Assembly (NCBI GenBank): GCA_014904985.1
Contig: MU129046.1
Coordinates: 141,002-151,618, forward strand
Direction of reading: 5' to 3'
DNA from: Hydnum rufescens UP504
Lineage: Eukaryota > Basidiomycota > Agaricomycetes > Cantharellales > Hydnaceae
DNA: 10,617 nucleotides
Part shown: piece after piece, positions 1 to 8,920 of the stretch
How positions within the stretch are numbered: the first letter of the stretch is position 1
Layout of the letters: each line of letters starts with the position of its first letter
Position numbers and translations under genes: made by a program
The notes under the pieces: model-generated
What the model was told of the DNA's origin: nothing
Databases searched by the model: none
The model's input: only the letters and a program-made list of their open reading frames with translations

Positions 1-427
1 GCGCTTGAACTCAAATTATCTGACATCATGTTGGACTGGAAACCGTTACAATTAGGGCTCCCAAAATTGTTGTTACTGAATATGCATAGATAGGTACTTG
101 ACCAATGTCTACAGGAATTGGCATACATTATTAAGGATTCAGGAATAAGAAATTTTATTCGGGTGGGTACGATTGTGGTGAGGAATTTTTCAACCAGCAT
201 TTCAAAAGGTGGTCGTATGTTACGAAATTCTTTTTCTTCTTTTTTTTTTTTTTTTTTGACTCCTCTTTGATTTTGGTTATAGCCAAGCCAAATTTCCTGG
301 TTTGACTACAACGACTACAACTCAAAAGTCAACTCAATAATATGTGTATTTGCAAATAATATATGATCATCAGTGTCCTCTGTTAACGGCGGTGCTGTGC
401 TCGAATCAGTAGTGACGGTCACTCAAT
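1..427. other. AT-rich unassigned left edge
   Basis: I recognise no gene here. The sequence is clearly richer in A and T than the rest of the window. Reading frame 1 on the + strand is open from the window edge to about position 90. It is interrupted by one TAG at 91-93 and then stays open into the T-tract near 240. The second stretch reads like ordinary protein (short peptide VLDQCLQELAYIIKDSG), but I cannot assign it to a family. It could be the decayed end of a gene lying left of the window, or chance. Confidence 0.3.
241..257. repeat. poly-T tract
   Basis: A run of 17 T residues follows a T/C-rich stretch (231-240). It could be a simple low-complexity tract, the reverse-strand poly(A) of an old retroposed copy, or a promoter T-rich tract for the transposase downstream. 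Nothing else in the sequence decides between these. Confidence 0.6.
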
Positions 428-445
428 GTGATGGTCACCGTCACT
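411..445. repeat. Palindromic GTGAC/GTCAC cluster at transposase 5' end
   Basis: AGTGACGGTCACT at 411-423 is a perfect palindrome around a central G. ACCGTCACT at 437-445 is the reverse complement of AGTGACGGT at 411-419. The cluster overlaps the first possible ATG of the transposase frame (431). It might be a regulatory site or part of a transposon end. No matching copy was seen on the far side of the gene, so I do not call it a terminal inverted repeat. Confidence 0.5.
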
Positions 446-972
446 CACATTCGTTTCCGCATGAGGCCAACGCGTGGTTGGGGCCGCCCTGGGTACAGTC
501 TTCTTAGCAAGAGGGATGTACTCAGCGAGGCATCTGTTGCAATAGAGACCCAGAAAGACATTCGTTTATGGGCAGCCAACATTGCCTCCTGGGAGGATTT
601 ACCAGGTTTTCCTGAGCCCGACGACGGAGCACCTGTAAACATCAGTTATGAGCACCACATGGAGAAGCCGGCCCCCATCGAAAGAAATACCCCGGTTCTG
701 TGTGTATCTCCTGTATCCTGGTGTAATTCTCGACTGAATTTCCACCCCACAGGACCGACCGCTTATGACTGGGTGCCGTGTCGTCAAGAGTATCTTGATT
801 CTCTCCTTTTCCTAGAGGGGAGAGGCGAGGCTCTTGTCATTACCAGGTGTCCCCTATGCTGGGAACCAGGTGTGAGCGGGGTTTATCGATGCAATGACTG
901 TTTGGGAGGGGCGCTTTGTGTTGCAAGTGCACTCTCGCCATTCATGAAAATCTCCCTCTTCACAACATCCGA

Positions 973-3669
973 GTAAGTTCTGCATGTCTGTCTCGTTTTT
1001 TCCTTATCTCACATGGATGATCTCAGGTGTGGACTGGCCAGATGTTTGAGCACGCCTCACTGAGGGGCCTTGGCCTCACTGTCCAATTAGGTCATCCGGC
1101 ATATCAGAAATGTCCTGTCCCAGTTTATGCCTCATCTTCGTTCGTTGTCATCCATACGAACGGAGTTCATAGCATTCGTGTCATGTTCTGTGGCTGTTCC
1201 AATGCACCTCACCATCGTGTTCAACTCCTTCGCCGGCATTGGTTCCTGTCCACGGTTTTGCAGCCGAAGTCGTGTGCTATGTTCGAGGTCCTACATCAAT
1301 ATCAACTTCTCTCTCTCTCATCAAAAATATCTATCCACCACTTCTACGACATGCTCGAACGTTTAACCGACAACACAGGATTAGTCCCAGTACTGGTATG
1401 GTGGCAATATGAATCAAATGATCGTCGCTCCTTACTGACTAACGCACACTCAGAATAAATACAAATCTTTTTGTCGAATGGTGCACGAATGGAGGCACTT
1501 GAAAATGCTCAAGCGAGCTGGTCGTGGGAATGATCCATCCAGCGTGTTAGGTACCGCCTCTGGTGAACTCGCGGTCATATGTCCTGCATGCCCCGAGCCC
1601 GGAGTGAACCTTCCAGAAGAGTGGATGAACACTCCAGAAGAGGAAAGGTACGGTGTATCTAATCTGTCGCAAAATTGATGCTTACTCGCTATCAAGGTTT
1701 CTGTATGATGGGATATATGCTATCGATGCGAATTTCCACCTCAAAAATCGTGCACGAAGCTCCGTTGACCCCGGCCTAGGCACCGGATGGGTGTACTTTG
1801 TCGACGATCAAGCGTACAGTACGTATTTGCTGAAACATACGTCCCAAAAGGATGTAAGTGTTTGTGCATGCTATGAGTGATCGTTTGTTTGTTTATCCAT
1901 ATCTCCCCAGATTTCTTCCTGTGCAGGGTTTGCAGCATTAGATCATGCAAATACCAAAAAATCAGACGGACTCCGAGTAACTGGCGTTGGAGCCGTCGTA
2001 TGCGCCCGTCATGGCTTGCTTTGCCCCAACGGCATTGGAGATTTGCAGAAAGGAGAGCGGTTCGCCCTCTCCTTATGTTTTTACGATGCGAGCACTAATG
2101 ACAGATTTAGGTTTTGCAACATGGATTATATTATGTTTTTGAGCCTTCAGGGGACAAAATTAGGACATATTATGATCTTGTACGATATATTTTGCCAATG
2201 GATCACCAAGCTTCACCATCAACTTCCATCGTTACCCCCGGAATTCCAGATTGACCCCAACATTACGACTCTGAGGGGGGTTATCCCCAAATTCCACTTT
2301 GGGGCCCACAAGCCTGAAGGCCATGCCCAATTTTCCTTGAACTGGATGCCGGGGGTTGGACGGACAGACGGTGAGGGTATTGAACAAGACTGGTCCAGCA
2401 TAAATCCTGCTGCCAACAGTATGAAAGAAATGGGTTCTGGATGTTGACATGACACTCTAGATGACATTTGGTCTGACTTAAACTATCAAAAGATAACGAC
2501 GCTCAGTGAGTTCGCCACTTCTTCCTTTGGCATTTCTAATCTCTGTACAATAGGCACTTCCTTACTTCAGAAACTGCACAATGCCCTTGTCCAAAGTGCA
2601 TTTCATCTTGAACAATATGACACACTGACACAAGGTCTAGCGGATGATGATGCCAGCACGTGGGAACGAATGGTGCGAGAGTGGGAGATTGATGCCTCTA
2701 AGCCAGACCCCTATACTTTACCATTGTCTAGTAAGTCTTTCTTATTTCTGTTCGTGCTAATTCTAATATCTTCTCAGATAAATCGCAGGCGCAAATATGC
2801 CTTGAACTCATCGAAATGGAGCGGGACTCGTTATATCATGGCAGTGTGTCATTGCACAATGTCAGTGCTAGTGCGTTCGTCATCATGGGTTTAGATATTG
2901 AGGATACACAGTAAGTTTGTAAGCTCATTTTAAAGTATTGTTTCTAATTGCATAATATAGGCGGAAACTCGCATTGGATGTCCAATGTACGACAGAGACA
3001 ATATCGTCGCTGATGAGTATTGAATCACGGCGATTATCATTGGTCAAGCGCATCAAGACATTCCGCAATATCCAAAGGATCTACATGCCCGAGGCATGCC
3101 ATTTTCTTACCTCCGAGGATGAATGCGAGAAGCCCTCCCACCCCGAAACCATTAAGCTCTTCCTTCCATCTCAGATCCCTGCGGAATATCATGTGCAAAA
3201 TACGATCGTGGATATTGAGGTCAAGTTGTGTGTTGGCCAAGCCTTTGATGCTTTGTCAAGCTTGCGCAGTTCGTTGTGTATTCAGGCCCACCTCACGAAT
3301 TACAAGCAGACGGTTCGAGGCCAACACATGCATACTCGCGCGATGGCCCTCATCGAGTCTGCTAAATGCAAGACTGCGAGCATTGCCGCAAAGTATACAG
3401 TGTCTCGTCAAACTCTGATATCACTTGTGGGATTGGACGGTATCAACCCTCAACTGAAGGAACTCAGGGATCGGGACGTTCGTACACTATCTGACCCCGA
3501 AATTTCCAAGGACAAGCAAGACAGCCATACCCAGAACCTCGGCGAGGGATCACGGGCACTATCGTGGATCTGGATGTCTGCTGTGGGGAATGGCAATAAT
3601 GAGACCCATGAAGGTGGTGTATTTGGTGCGACCCAATTAATCCGTTGCCCAACTAATTATTCCTCTTAG
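973..3669 (+). other. Nine spliceosomal introns in the KDZ gene
   Basis: The introns, placed by GT..AG ends and by continuity of the conserved protein, are 973-1026 (54 bp), 1396-1453 (58), 1648-1696 (49), 1854-1910 (57), 2060-2110 (51), 2506-2553 (48), 2731-2777 (47), 2911-2960 (50) and 3617-3669 (53). CTAAT- or CTAAC-type branch sequences lie near the 3' end of several, for example in 1396-1453, 2060-2110, 2506-2553, 2911-2960 and 3617-3669. Phases are mixed (0, 1 and 2), and each junction restores a family-typical peptide such as EEER|FLYDGIY or GER|FCNMDY. The uniform ~50-bp length is typical of Agaricomycetes. The fifth intron has a weak GTTCGC donor. Confidence 0.85.
1725..2384 (+). other. 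KDZ catalytic core motifs (intact)
   Basis: Three conserved acidic positions are preserved: the Asp of IDANF (codon 1725-1727), the Asp of YDIFCQW (2184-2186) and the Glu of GEGIEQDW (2382-2384, preceded by another Glu at 2373-2375). KDZ transposases are described as RNase H-fold enzymes, and assigning these residues as the metal-binding set is my inference from conservation. Between them lie the typical ARHGLLCPNGIGDLQKGER and NMDYIMF segments. The core carries no stop codon. The lesions fall before it and just after it. Confidence 0.7.
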
Positions 3670-4052
3670 CTCTGTGGGTTGAATGGATGAAATTGCGCGC
3701 AAGGAAAGAATGCTGGCAGGAGGAAGTCCTCCTTCTTCGTGAGGAGATGTGTTGAGTACTAGCATTCTGCGAACATCGTGAGGCATGGTGGATAGACCTG
3801 AGTCACTCGCAAACCGGCCTGTCCCTACCTCAACTGGAGGGGAACAAGGCGTACGCTCTCCGTCAGGCATCTCTACAGCAATCCCGTTGAAAACACTTCC
3901 AGTCACTCTGGAACAATGTCTTATCGAGTCCTCAGGACCAGGTCTTGCATGAGCTGGAAGAAAAGCGCAAGAACAAATCGCTCTCGTCAGGTGTGATTGA
4001 GAATGATGAGGATAAATTGCTGAGTGATGATGGGCTAGACCCTGATGAGTAA

Positions 4053-4162
4053 TCCTATGTGCCATAGATAGTTTCTATGTGTATATAGTTTCGGACTTAC
4101 TCTCTTTCTCAGGCACTAATACGTGGTGTTGAGTCTGACATGTCACATGAGGAACGTTCAAT
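4053..4162. other. 3' flank of KDZ gene
   Basis: This short segment lies between the transposase stop (TAA at 4050-4052) and the tandem array. It contains no open frame of note. It is the expected 3' untranslated or terminal part of the transposon, but no AATAAA signal or terminal inverted repeat was recognised. Confidence 0.4.
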
Positions 4163-4923
4163 GCCGTTCTCTCTTGAAGTGCAACTGTGATTGTGACACC
4201 CCGTTCTCGAAGCCTAGTCAGCAACTATCATCATGAGGCCCTGTTCTCGGAGCCTAGTCAGCAATTATCATTGCGAGGCCCTGTTCTCGAATCCGAGTCA
4301 GCGACTCAAGGCCCCATTCTCGAAGTCGAGTCAGCAACCTGATTGCGAGGCTCCCAATACCCTGTTCTCGAAGCCTAGTCAGCAACCGAATCACGAGGCC
4401 CCATTCTCGAAGCCTAGCCAGCAACTTTGATTGCGAAGCCCCGTTCTCGAAGCCTAGTCAGCAACTGTGGTCGCAAGGCCCCGTTCTCGAAGCCTAGTCA
4501 GCAACGTCGGTCGGAGCCGTTCTTGAAGCCTAGTTCAGCACCGTGGCGCAGAGGCCACCTGTTCTCGAAGCCTAGTCAGCAACCGTGGTCGCGAGGCCCC
4601 ATTCTCGAAGCCCAGTCAGCAACTCTGATCACGAAGGCCCCGTTCTCGGAGCCTAGCCAGCAACTCTGATTGCGAGGCCCCGTTCTTCGAAGCCTAGTCA
4701 GCAACCGTGGTCGCGAGGCCCTGTTCTCGAAGCCTAGCCAGCAACTCTGATTGCGAGGCCCCATTCTCGAAGCCTAGTCAGCAACCGTGGTCGCGAGGCC
4801 CCAGTTCTCGAAGCCTAGCCAGCAATTCTGATTGCAAGGCCCCATTCTCAAAGCCTAGTTCGACAACTCTTATCAGCGAGGGGCCGTTCTCAGAGGCCTA
4901 GTCAGCGACCGTGATCGCAGGGC
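4163..4923. repeat. ~40-bp tandem repeat array, about 19 copies
   Basis: The unit core is TTCTCGAAGCCTAGTCAGCA, followed by AC, a variable 8-10 bases and GCGAGGCCCC. I count a degenerate first copy at 4163-4200 and then about 18 more to 4923, each about 40 bp with scattered small indels. The variable part takes two main forms, CTCTGATTGCGAGG and CCGTGGTCGCGAGG, which alternate strictly in the later copies and give an ~80-bp dimer period. The unit length is not a multiple of three and stops occur, so the frames reading FSKPSQQ or similar are by-products, not a protein. It starts 110 bp after the transposase stop and may be a subterminal array of that transposon or an independent minisatellite. 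Confidence 0.92.
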
Positions 4924-5010
4924 TTGGCTATGATATCACATCTGTAAGATACACTCATTATTCTCGTAGTATTCTCTTAACGCTCACGATCTATTTAACT
5001 TAGAAACCGT

Positions 5011-5470
5011 AGCAGCCTGCACCATGCAGCCACAGCTCCCTCATCAGCCTCATATTCCTTACCTACTGACAGCTCTCCCCCTCACATAACCAAGTTCCTG
5101 CTGAACCCAAGTCCTTGCCGTACCCGCACGCAGCCACGGAAACCCCAGTTCCCTTATCAACCTCATATTCTTTGCCTACACACTGCCCTCGACCAGATCT
5201 CATCACCCTATCGACCTCGTATTCCCCTACGTCCTACCGCTCGCATTCGCGGCCAATTCAACCAAAAAACCACGTTGCTCATGGCGCCGAGCCTGAACGC
5301 AGCCCCAGAAATTCTGTTGCCCCTATCAGCCTCTGATTCCGTGTTTATGCTCTCCTAACCCCTGCAAGCCAATTTATCATGCGCTTGTCGCTCGTGTAGT
5401 GCTGAGGCCTTGATGAGCCCGAGAAGCCTGCACGCAACCACAGAAATCTCATTGCCCTCGTATTCCTTTA
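5011..5470. repeat. Second diverged repeat family, about 5 copies
   Basis: Related segments recur at about 5011-5066, 5119-5178, 5201-5230 (partial), 5289-5347 and 5420-5470. The common pattern is AGCCTGCACGCAGCCACAG, then AAAT/CCCC, then CCCTATCAGCCTCATATTCC and TTTAC/CCTAC. Copies are 50-60 bp long, separated by unrelated or more decayed DNA, with spacings of roughly 80-130 bp. The region is C- and T-rich on the + strand and has no convincing gene. It differs from the 40-bp array on its left. Confidence 0.65.
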
Positions 5471-6016
5471 CTATCGCCCTTATAGAATTAACCATGTAGG
5501 CTTCCCCTCGTATAGCAGTCAATAGAATAGGATTTATGGCAATGGCCAAGGGGAGCAGTGGTTGAAGCGCCCAAAGTAAATGGCCTAGCGCCGGGCGAAT
5601 CCAGATTCCAAATTAGGAAAATCCCGCCATTTGAATGGGCGATGTCAACGCCTGGATAGTGGAGCCATTCAGGGTCCCCCCCCTGCCCGCTGGGGCCTAA
5701 CCCGATATCCCCGCCCAAATACCCGCGGTATTTGAATGTGCAGTGAGGACCCTGATAGGCCTGATAACCCCGGATAGCCCGCTGACCCATTTAGGATCCC
5801 CCGGACCAACCCGATACCCCCTACCCATATATATCTATCTGCCTCCGCTCATAATTGCTATTTGATCCCACTCCAGTTGCTCCCCCATTCCTCGGCTGAC
5901 AAATAGACTCATAGCAGCACTTGTGGGTCTTCGTGGATAATGCTATCCCACGAAGCTCATGGCCATAGCATGAATTTTTACATGAACTTCGATGGAGAAA
6001 TCTTACGGCCAGTGTT
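5471..6016. other. Unassigned GC-rich segment with palindrome and hairpin
   Basis: I see no supported gene. Visible structure: an almost perfect palindrome AAATACCCGCGGTATTT at 5717-5733 (one extra C); a C-rich run near 5675-5690; a repeated short motif ATTTGAATG, once near 5630 and once near 5730; a TATATAT site at 5828-5834; and a hairpin with 8-bp arms CTTCGTGG (5929-5936) and CCACGAAG (5948-5955), with TGCTAT/ATAGCA nested nearby. The right edge is the point where the gypsy homology stops. Confidence 0.45.
5828..5834 (+). promoter_or_regulatory. Possible TATA element
   Basis: TATATAT follows a C-rich stretch and is followed by a pyrimidine-rich segment, which resembles a fungal core promoter. 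No credible coding frame starts downstream on the + strand before the antisense gypsy relic, so this is weak. Confidence 0.2.
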
Positions 6017-7358
6017 GCCCATTGGCATTACGAGCCACTCATAGGCACCGTACCATGTACGAAATGATGTGAGCCACTCGTGTCCTTTGGCAACTCTGAT
6101 GTTGTAGTAGCCATCGCAAAGATCGATTTTCGTATAGATCGTAGCACTGCGAAGGCGATCGAGGAGGTTGTTGATGAGGGGGATGGGGTAGCAACTCTTT
6201 TTCGTGATGCGATTGAGTGCTCGATAATCAACGCAAAGGCGAAGCCTGCCACCTTTCTTTTTCGTGAAGAGGATTGGCGCGCCTGCAGGGGAGGTCGAAG
6301 GGCATATGAATCCTTTTGCAAGGAATTCATCGATGAACTCGCGTAGTGCTGCGAGTTCGCTTTCCGACATTGGGTATATGGGGCCTTGTGGTACTTCGCA
6401 TCCTTCTTCGATATCGAATCGAAGGTCGTACTTGCGATGTGGCGGGTAGATAGCTGGCTGCTGTACCGGTGAAGACGTTGTGGAATTCATGGTATTCCAG
6501 GGGGAGTCGTTGTGCGAGGTCTTGGCGTTCTTTGATGGGGATTGATTCGGGTAACGCAGAGGTGGGGGAGTGTCGCGAACCACTGATGCTGTTCGTGCAT
6601 GGGTTGGATTGGTGACGACACATGCGTAGAGTGTTTGCGCCATCATCACTGGCTGCTTGAATGAAGTCTTCGGCTTCGTAGACTTCAATTGTGATGCTGT
6701 GAGCTGGGGGGCTCGTGGTTGTTGGTTCCGGGGTCGAGGCGGTCGTTGCGATGACATCGATGCTTAATGGCATTGTTACAAGTTTCGAGTGGTGCGCCAT
6801 GTGCTCGATCTGCATTTCGGCCCACGAGATTTGTGGATTGACTTGTCACAACCAGGGGAGTCCCAGTACGACAGGAGTTGAGGAGTGGAGTTGCGATTTG
6901 ACAAACTCGATTTTTTGTTGCAATGAGTTCGCGAAAGTGACTGGGAGTGTAACTATACACTCGAGGTTGTTCGCGATCGATCCGTCGAATAATCGCAAGG
7001 GGTGTGGTGTCGCCAGACGATGATGGTGCGGCGCAGCGCGTGAGTTCTGTACTCGCGACGCGTCAATGAAGTTTTCGGAGGCGCTGCAGTCGACGAGTGC
7101 CGAGATGGGGCTGTCCAAGAGGAGGGGGATTGAGACCATCGTGATGAATGACGATGGGGAGAGGGAAGAGATGGTGGCTCTTAAATGAGCGGTTCCATCA
7201 GGGGGGGATGATGATGAGATCTCAGTGATGCGAGGTTCCTCTGTTGTGCTGGGACCTCCTGAGAAGGTGAACATAGCACGAGCTACTGGGGTGCGTGACG
7301 TTGCTGTCGCGGTTGTGCTGCTGGTACTGGTGGACATCGTGGCCGGTGTCATCGCAGT
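6017..7358 (-). pseudogene. pol: Gypsy pol fragment: protease and N-terminal reverse transcriptase
   Basis: The protease region reads IPLLLDSPISALVDCSASEN, where family members usually have D-S/T-G; Asp is codon 7091-7089 and the Gly position is Ser. A typical VVLGLPWL follows and is cut by TGA at 6848-6846, where Arg is expected (LGLPWL-R). The linker MQIEHMAHHSKLV continues in the same frame. A 1-nt insertion near 6441-6447 shifts into the RT frame. RT then shows [82 protein letters not shown] (first catalytic Asp at 6124-6122) and [12 protein letters not shown]. After that the homology ends abruptly, so the second catalytic pair, RNase H and integrase are missing. It cannot encode an active polymerase. 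Confidence 0.9.
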
Positions 7359-8894
7359 TCACGGTACGTTGCGACAACTGGGGCAACTATCTACTTTATG
7401 GTCATTATTCCCACAGTATGCGCAGAGCTTTTCATGTCTTCATCATTCCTTTTCCTCTTCGGTGAGCGCGCCATTAGACTTGTGAACTTTCGGTCGCGTG
7501 GGGGGTTTGTCGAGGATGAAGGGGATGTCAACGATGCGGGGTTCGCGGTGCGGGGTTGTGTGCCGCGATCTGAGGTCCTCGTGGCTTTAAGTTCCTCTTG
7601 GCATTCCCAATACCAGCCATCAAATCTTAGCACGGCTTGTACATGCCTTGGAGTTTCATGGGCTTGCCGTCTCGCAAGATGTCATCTTGTAGACGGTTCG
7701 GTAAGCCTTGGTAGAACTGCGAGCGGAGTGCGTCATCGTTCCATCTGGTGAGGCTCGCTACTTCCTTGAACTGGTTGATGTAGTGGAGGACGCGGTGGTT
7801 GTCGTTCATCTTGAGCGCGCGTAGTTTTCGCTCTTGAGTCACGACCTCATCTGGGTCTCCGAAGTAGGTGTGGAGCTCTTCCTCAAAGAGCATCCAGCTG
7901 GAGAGTGTGGGGGATTCCTCTGTCTCCATGATGAGGCGTTGGAACCATTGCCTTGCTGTATCTGTGAGATACGATCCGGCCCAGATGATGCGCACGCTCT
8001 CTAGCGTGAATCGCGATGGTTGCGATCGGAACGCCATTTTGCAGTGCGCAAGGAATCCGTATAGTTTAGAGGGTCATGCCCCGAGAACATCTCCGGCTCT
8101 TTGATTTTGGGTTCGTGAAGTGCGTGTCCCGATGGCGTGGAGGGTTGGGCGATTGTCGCTGTTTCACGGTATCGCGGAGTGGTGGGGAGGTGTTTGAGTT
8201 TGGTTCCTCAATGGTCCATGCCTGGAGTTGGGGCCCTGAACACAGAGCCCAGGCGTGGGGGGGTGGAGTGCGCATCCTCGAACATCCCACGTCGCAGAGT
8301 TGGTTGCGCGATGTTGCTAGGTGGTGCGTACGTGACTGAATTGCCTTGTGGTGTGTTGTCGAGGTTTTGAGGTGAAAACTCGTTGTTTCCCTTGGGGTAG
8401 GTTTGGGGCTCGAAGTGAGGGCTTCAAGTGAGGGTGCGGGGTGCGAATTGCGAGTTGTGCGCTGCGGGCGAGACTACTTGTCTCGGTCGCGTATTTGCGT
8501 TGAGGGTGGGTGACCACAAATTGCGGTGCGCGACTTCATTGCGCAGTTCCTGGTTTTTGTTCGCGAGTTCTTCAAGGTGAGCGTTCATCTGGGCATTGGT
8601 GCGTGACATTTCCGCTTGTATCTGCATGCTGCATGCTAGGTCTGCCTGCATTTGTTGCAGCATGCGCAGGAGCATTGTCTCGGTGCTCGAAGTTGACGTG
8701 GCGCTGGGAGGGTTTCCCATGTGCGGACCTTGCGTCGAGTTGGGTGGTGTTTGTATCATGGGATACATCGTCCGAGGGGTGATTGGCGCCTCGAGGACGA
8801 TTGGAGAGGAGAGGGCGGAAGTGGATTCAACGGTGGCTGTGTCATCGTGATAGTCGTCAGCGACTGGTTGTGGGTTTCGTTGAGTGGAGGGCAT
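7359..8894 (-). pseudogene. gag: Gypsy gag relic with capsid region and CCHC knuckle
   Basis: ATG 8894-8892 opens a frame whose residues ~72-124 form a heptad-rich coiled coil (MLLRMLQQMQADLACSMQIQ onward). The frame continues through TGA at 8426-8424 and TGA at 8210-8208, both followed by compatible sequence, to KIKEPEMFSGHDP. A 1-nt deletion near 8066-8073 shifts into LYGFLAHCKMAFRSQPSRFT and the capsid segment, which includes WAGSYLTDTARQWFQ, YFGDPDEVVTQERKLRALKM and LRSQFYQGLPNRLQDDI. A second shift near 7641-7650 leads to VLRFDGWYWECQEELKAT. A third, in the A-run near 7428-7433, leads to the knuckle CAYCGNNDHKVDSC (CX2CX4HX4C, 7424-7383). TGA at 7361-7359 closes this frame, and the protease continues in the same phase. 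The capsid assembles the particle and the knuckle binds RNA; here the gene is inactive. Confidence 0.85.
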
Positions 8895-8920
8895 ATTGAG
8901 TCTTTCAAGGAAGTCAGTTA

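Larger units (their letters stand above)
431..4052 (+). pseudogene. KDZ-family transposase with CxC2-like cysteine cluster, degenerate
   Basis: KDZ (Kyakuja-Dileera-Zisupton) transposases mobilise large DNA transposons and are strongly expanded in agaricomycetes. Ten exons join: 431-972, 1027-1395, 1454-1647, 1697-1853, 1911-2059, 2111-2505, 2554-2730, 2778-2910, 2961-3616 and 3670-4052. They total 3155 nt, which becomes a multiple of three (about 1051 residues) once the single frameshift is allowed for. The N-terminal region has YLDSLLFLEGRGEA followed by Cys/His pairs (CPLC, YRCNDC, LCCKC, PLHNI), the CxC2-type cluster. A second pair, CPACPEPG, follows exon 3's EWRHLKMLKRAGRG. The core shows IDANFHLKNR, YDIFCQW and TDGEGIEQDW, the conserved acidic motifs that I infer to be catalytic. 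The C-terminus is LSWIWM...LWVEWMKLRARK with an acidic tail. It is broken by a 1-nt deletion in the G-run near 905-912 and by in-frame TGA at 2445-2447, 3753-3755 and 3888-3890. The start is uncertain: 431 is merely the first ATG of the open frame, and a further 5' intron (acceptor near 752) is possible. The family call is secure; loss of function is very likely. Confidence 0.93.

Noticed and set aside
700..752. Additional intron in KDZ exon 1 (donor near 700-702, acceptor CCCCACAG at 745-752)
   Set aside because: The acceptor and a branch-like CTGAAT look good, but the phase-compatible donor at 702 would create a TGA at the junction. The region is open without splicing, so it is left as uncertain.
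1..4052. A TET/JBP dioxygenase gene carried with the KDZ transposase
   Set aside because: Such associations are known for KDZ elements, so I looked for one, but no frame on either strand shows the expected dioxygenase motifs.
1..4162. Terminal inverted repeats bounding the KDZ transposon
   Set aside because: No convincing matching pair could be found by eye between the left and right flanks. A self-alignment of extended flanks would be needed.
4233..4901. Short ORFs with repeated FSKPSQQ peptides in the tandem array
   Set aside because: They are by-products of a ~40-bp DNA repeat whose length is not a multiple of three. The frame changes from copy to copy and no single frame spans the array.
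4163..4923. CRISPR-like repeat array
   Set aside because: Repeats are directly adjacent and diverged, with no unique spacers, and the host is a eukaryote.
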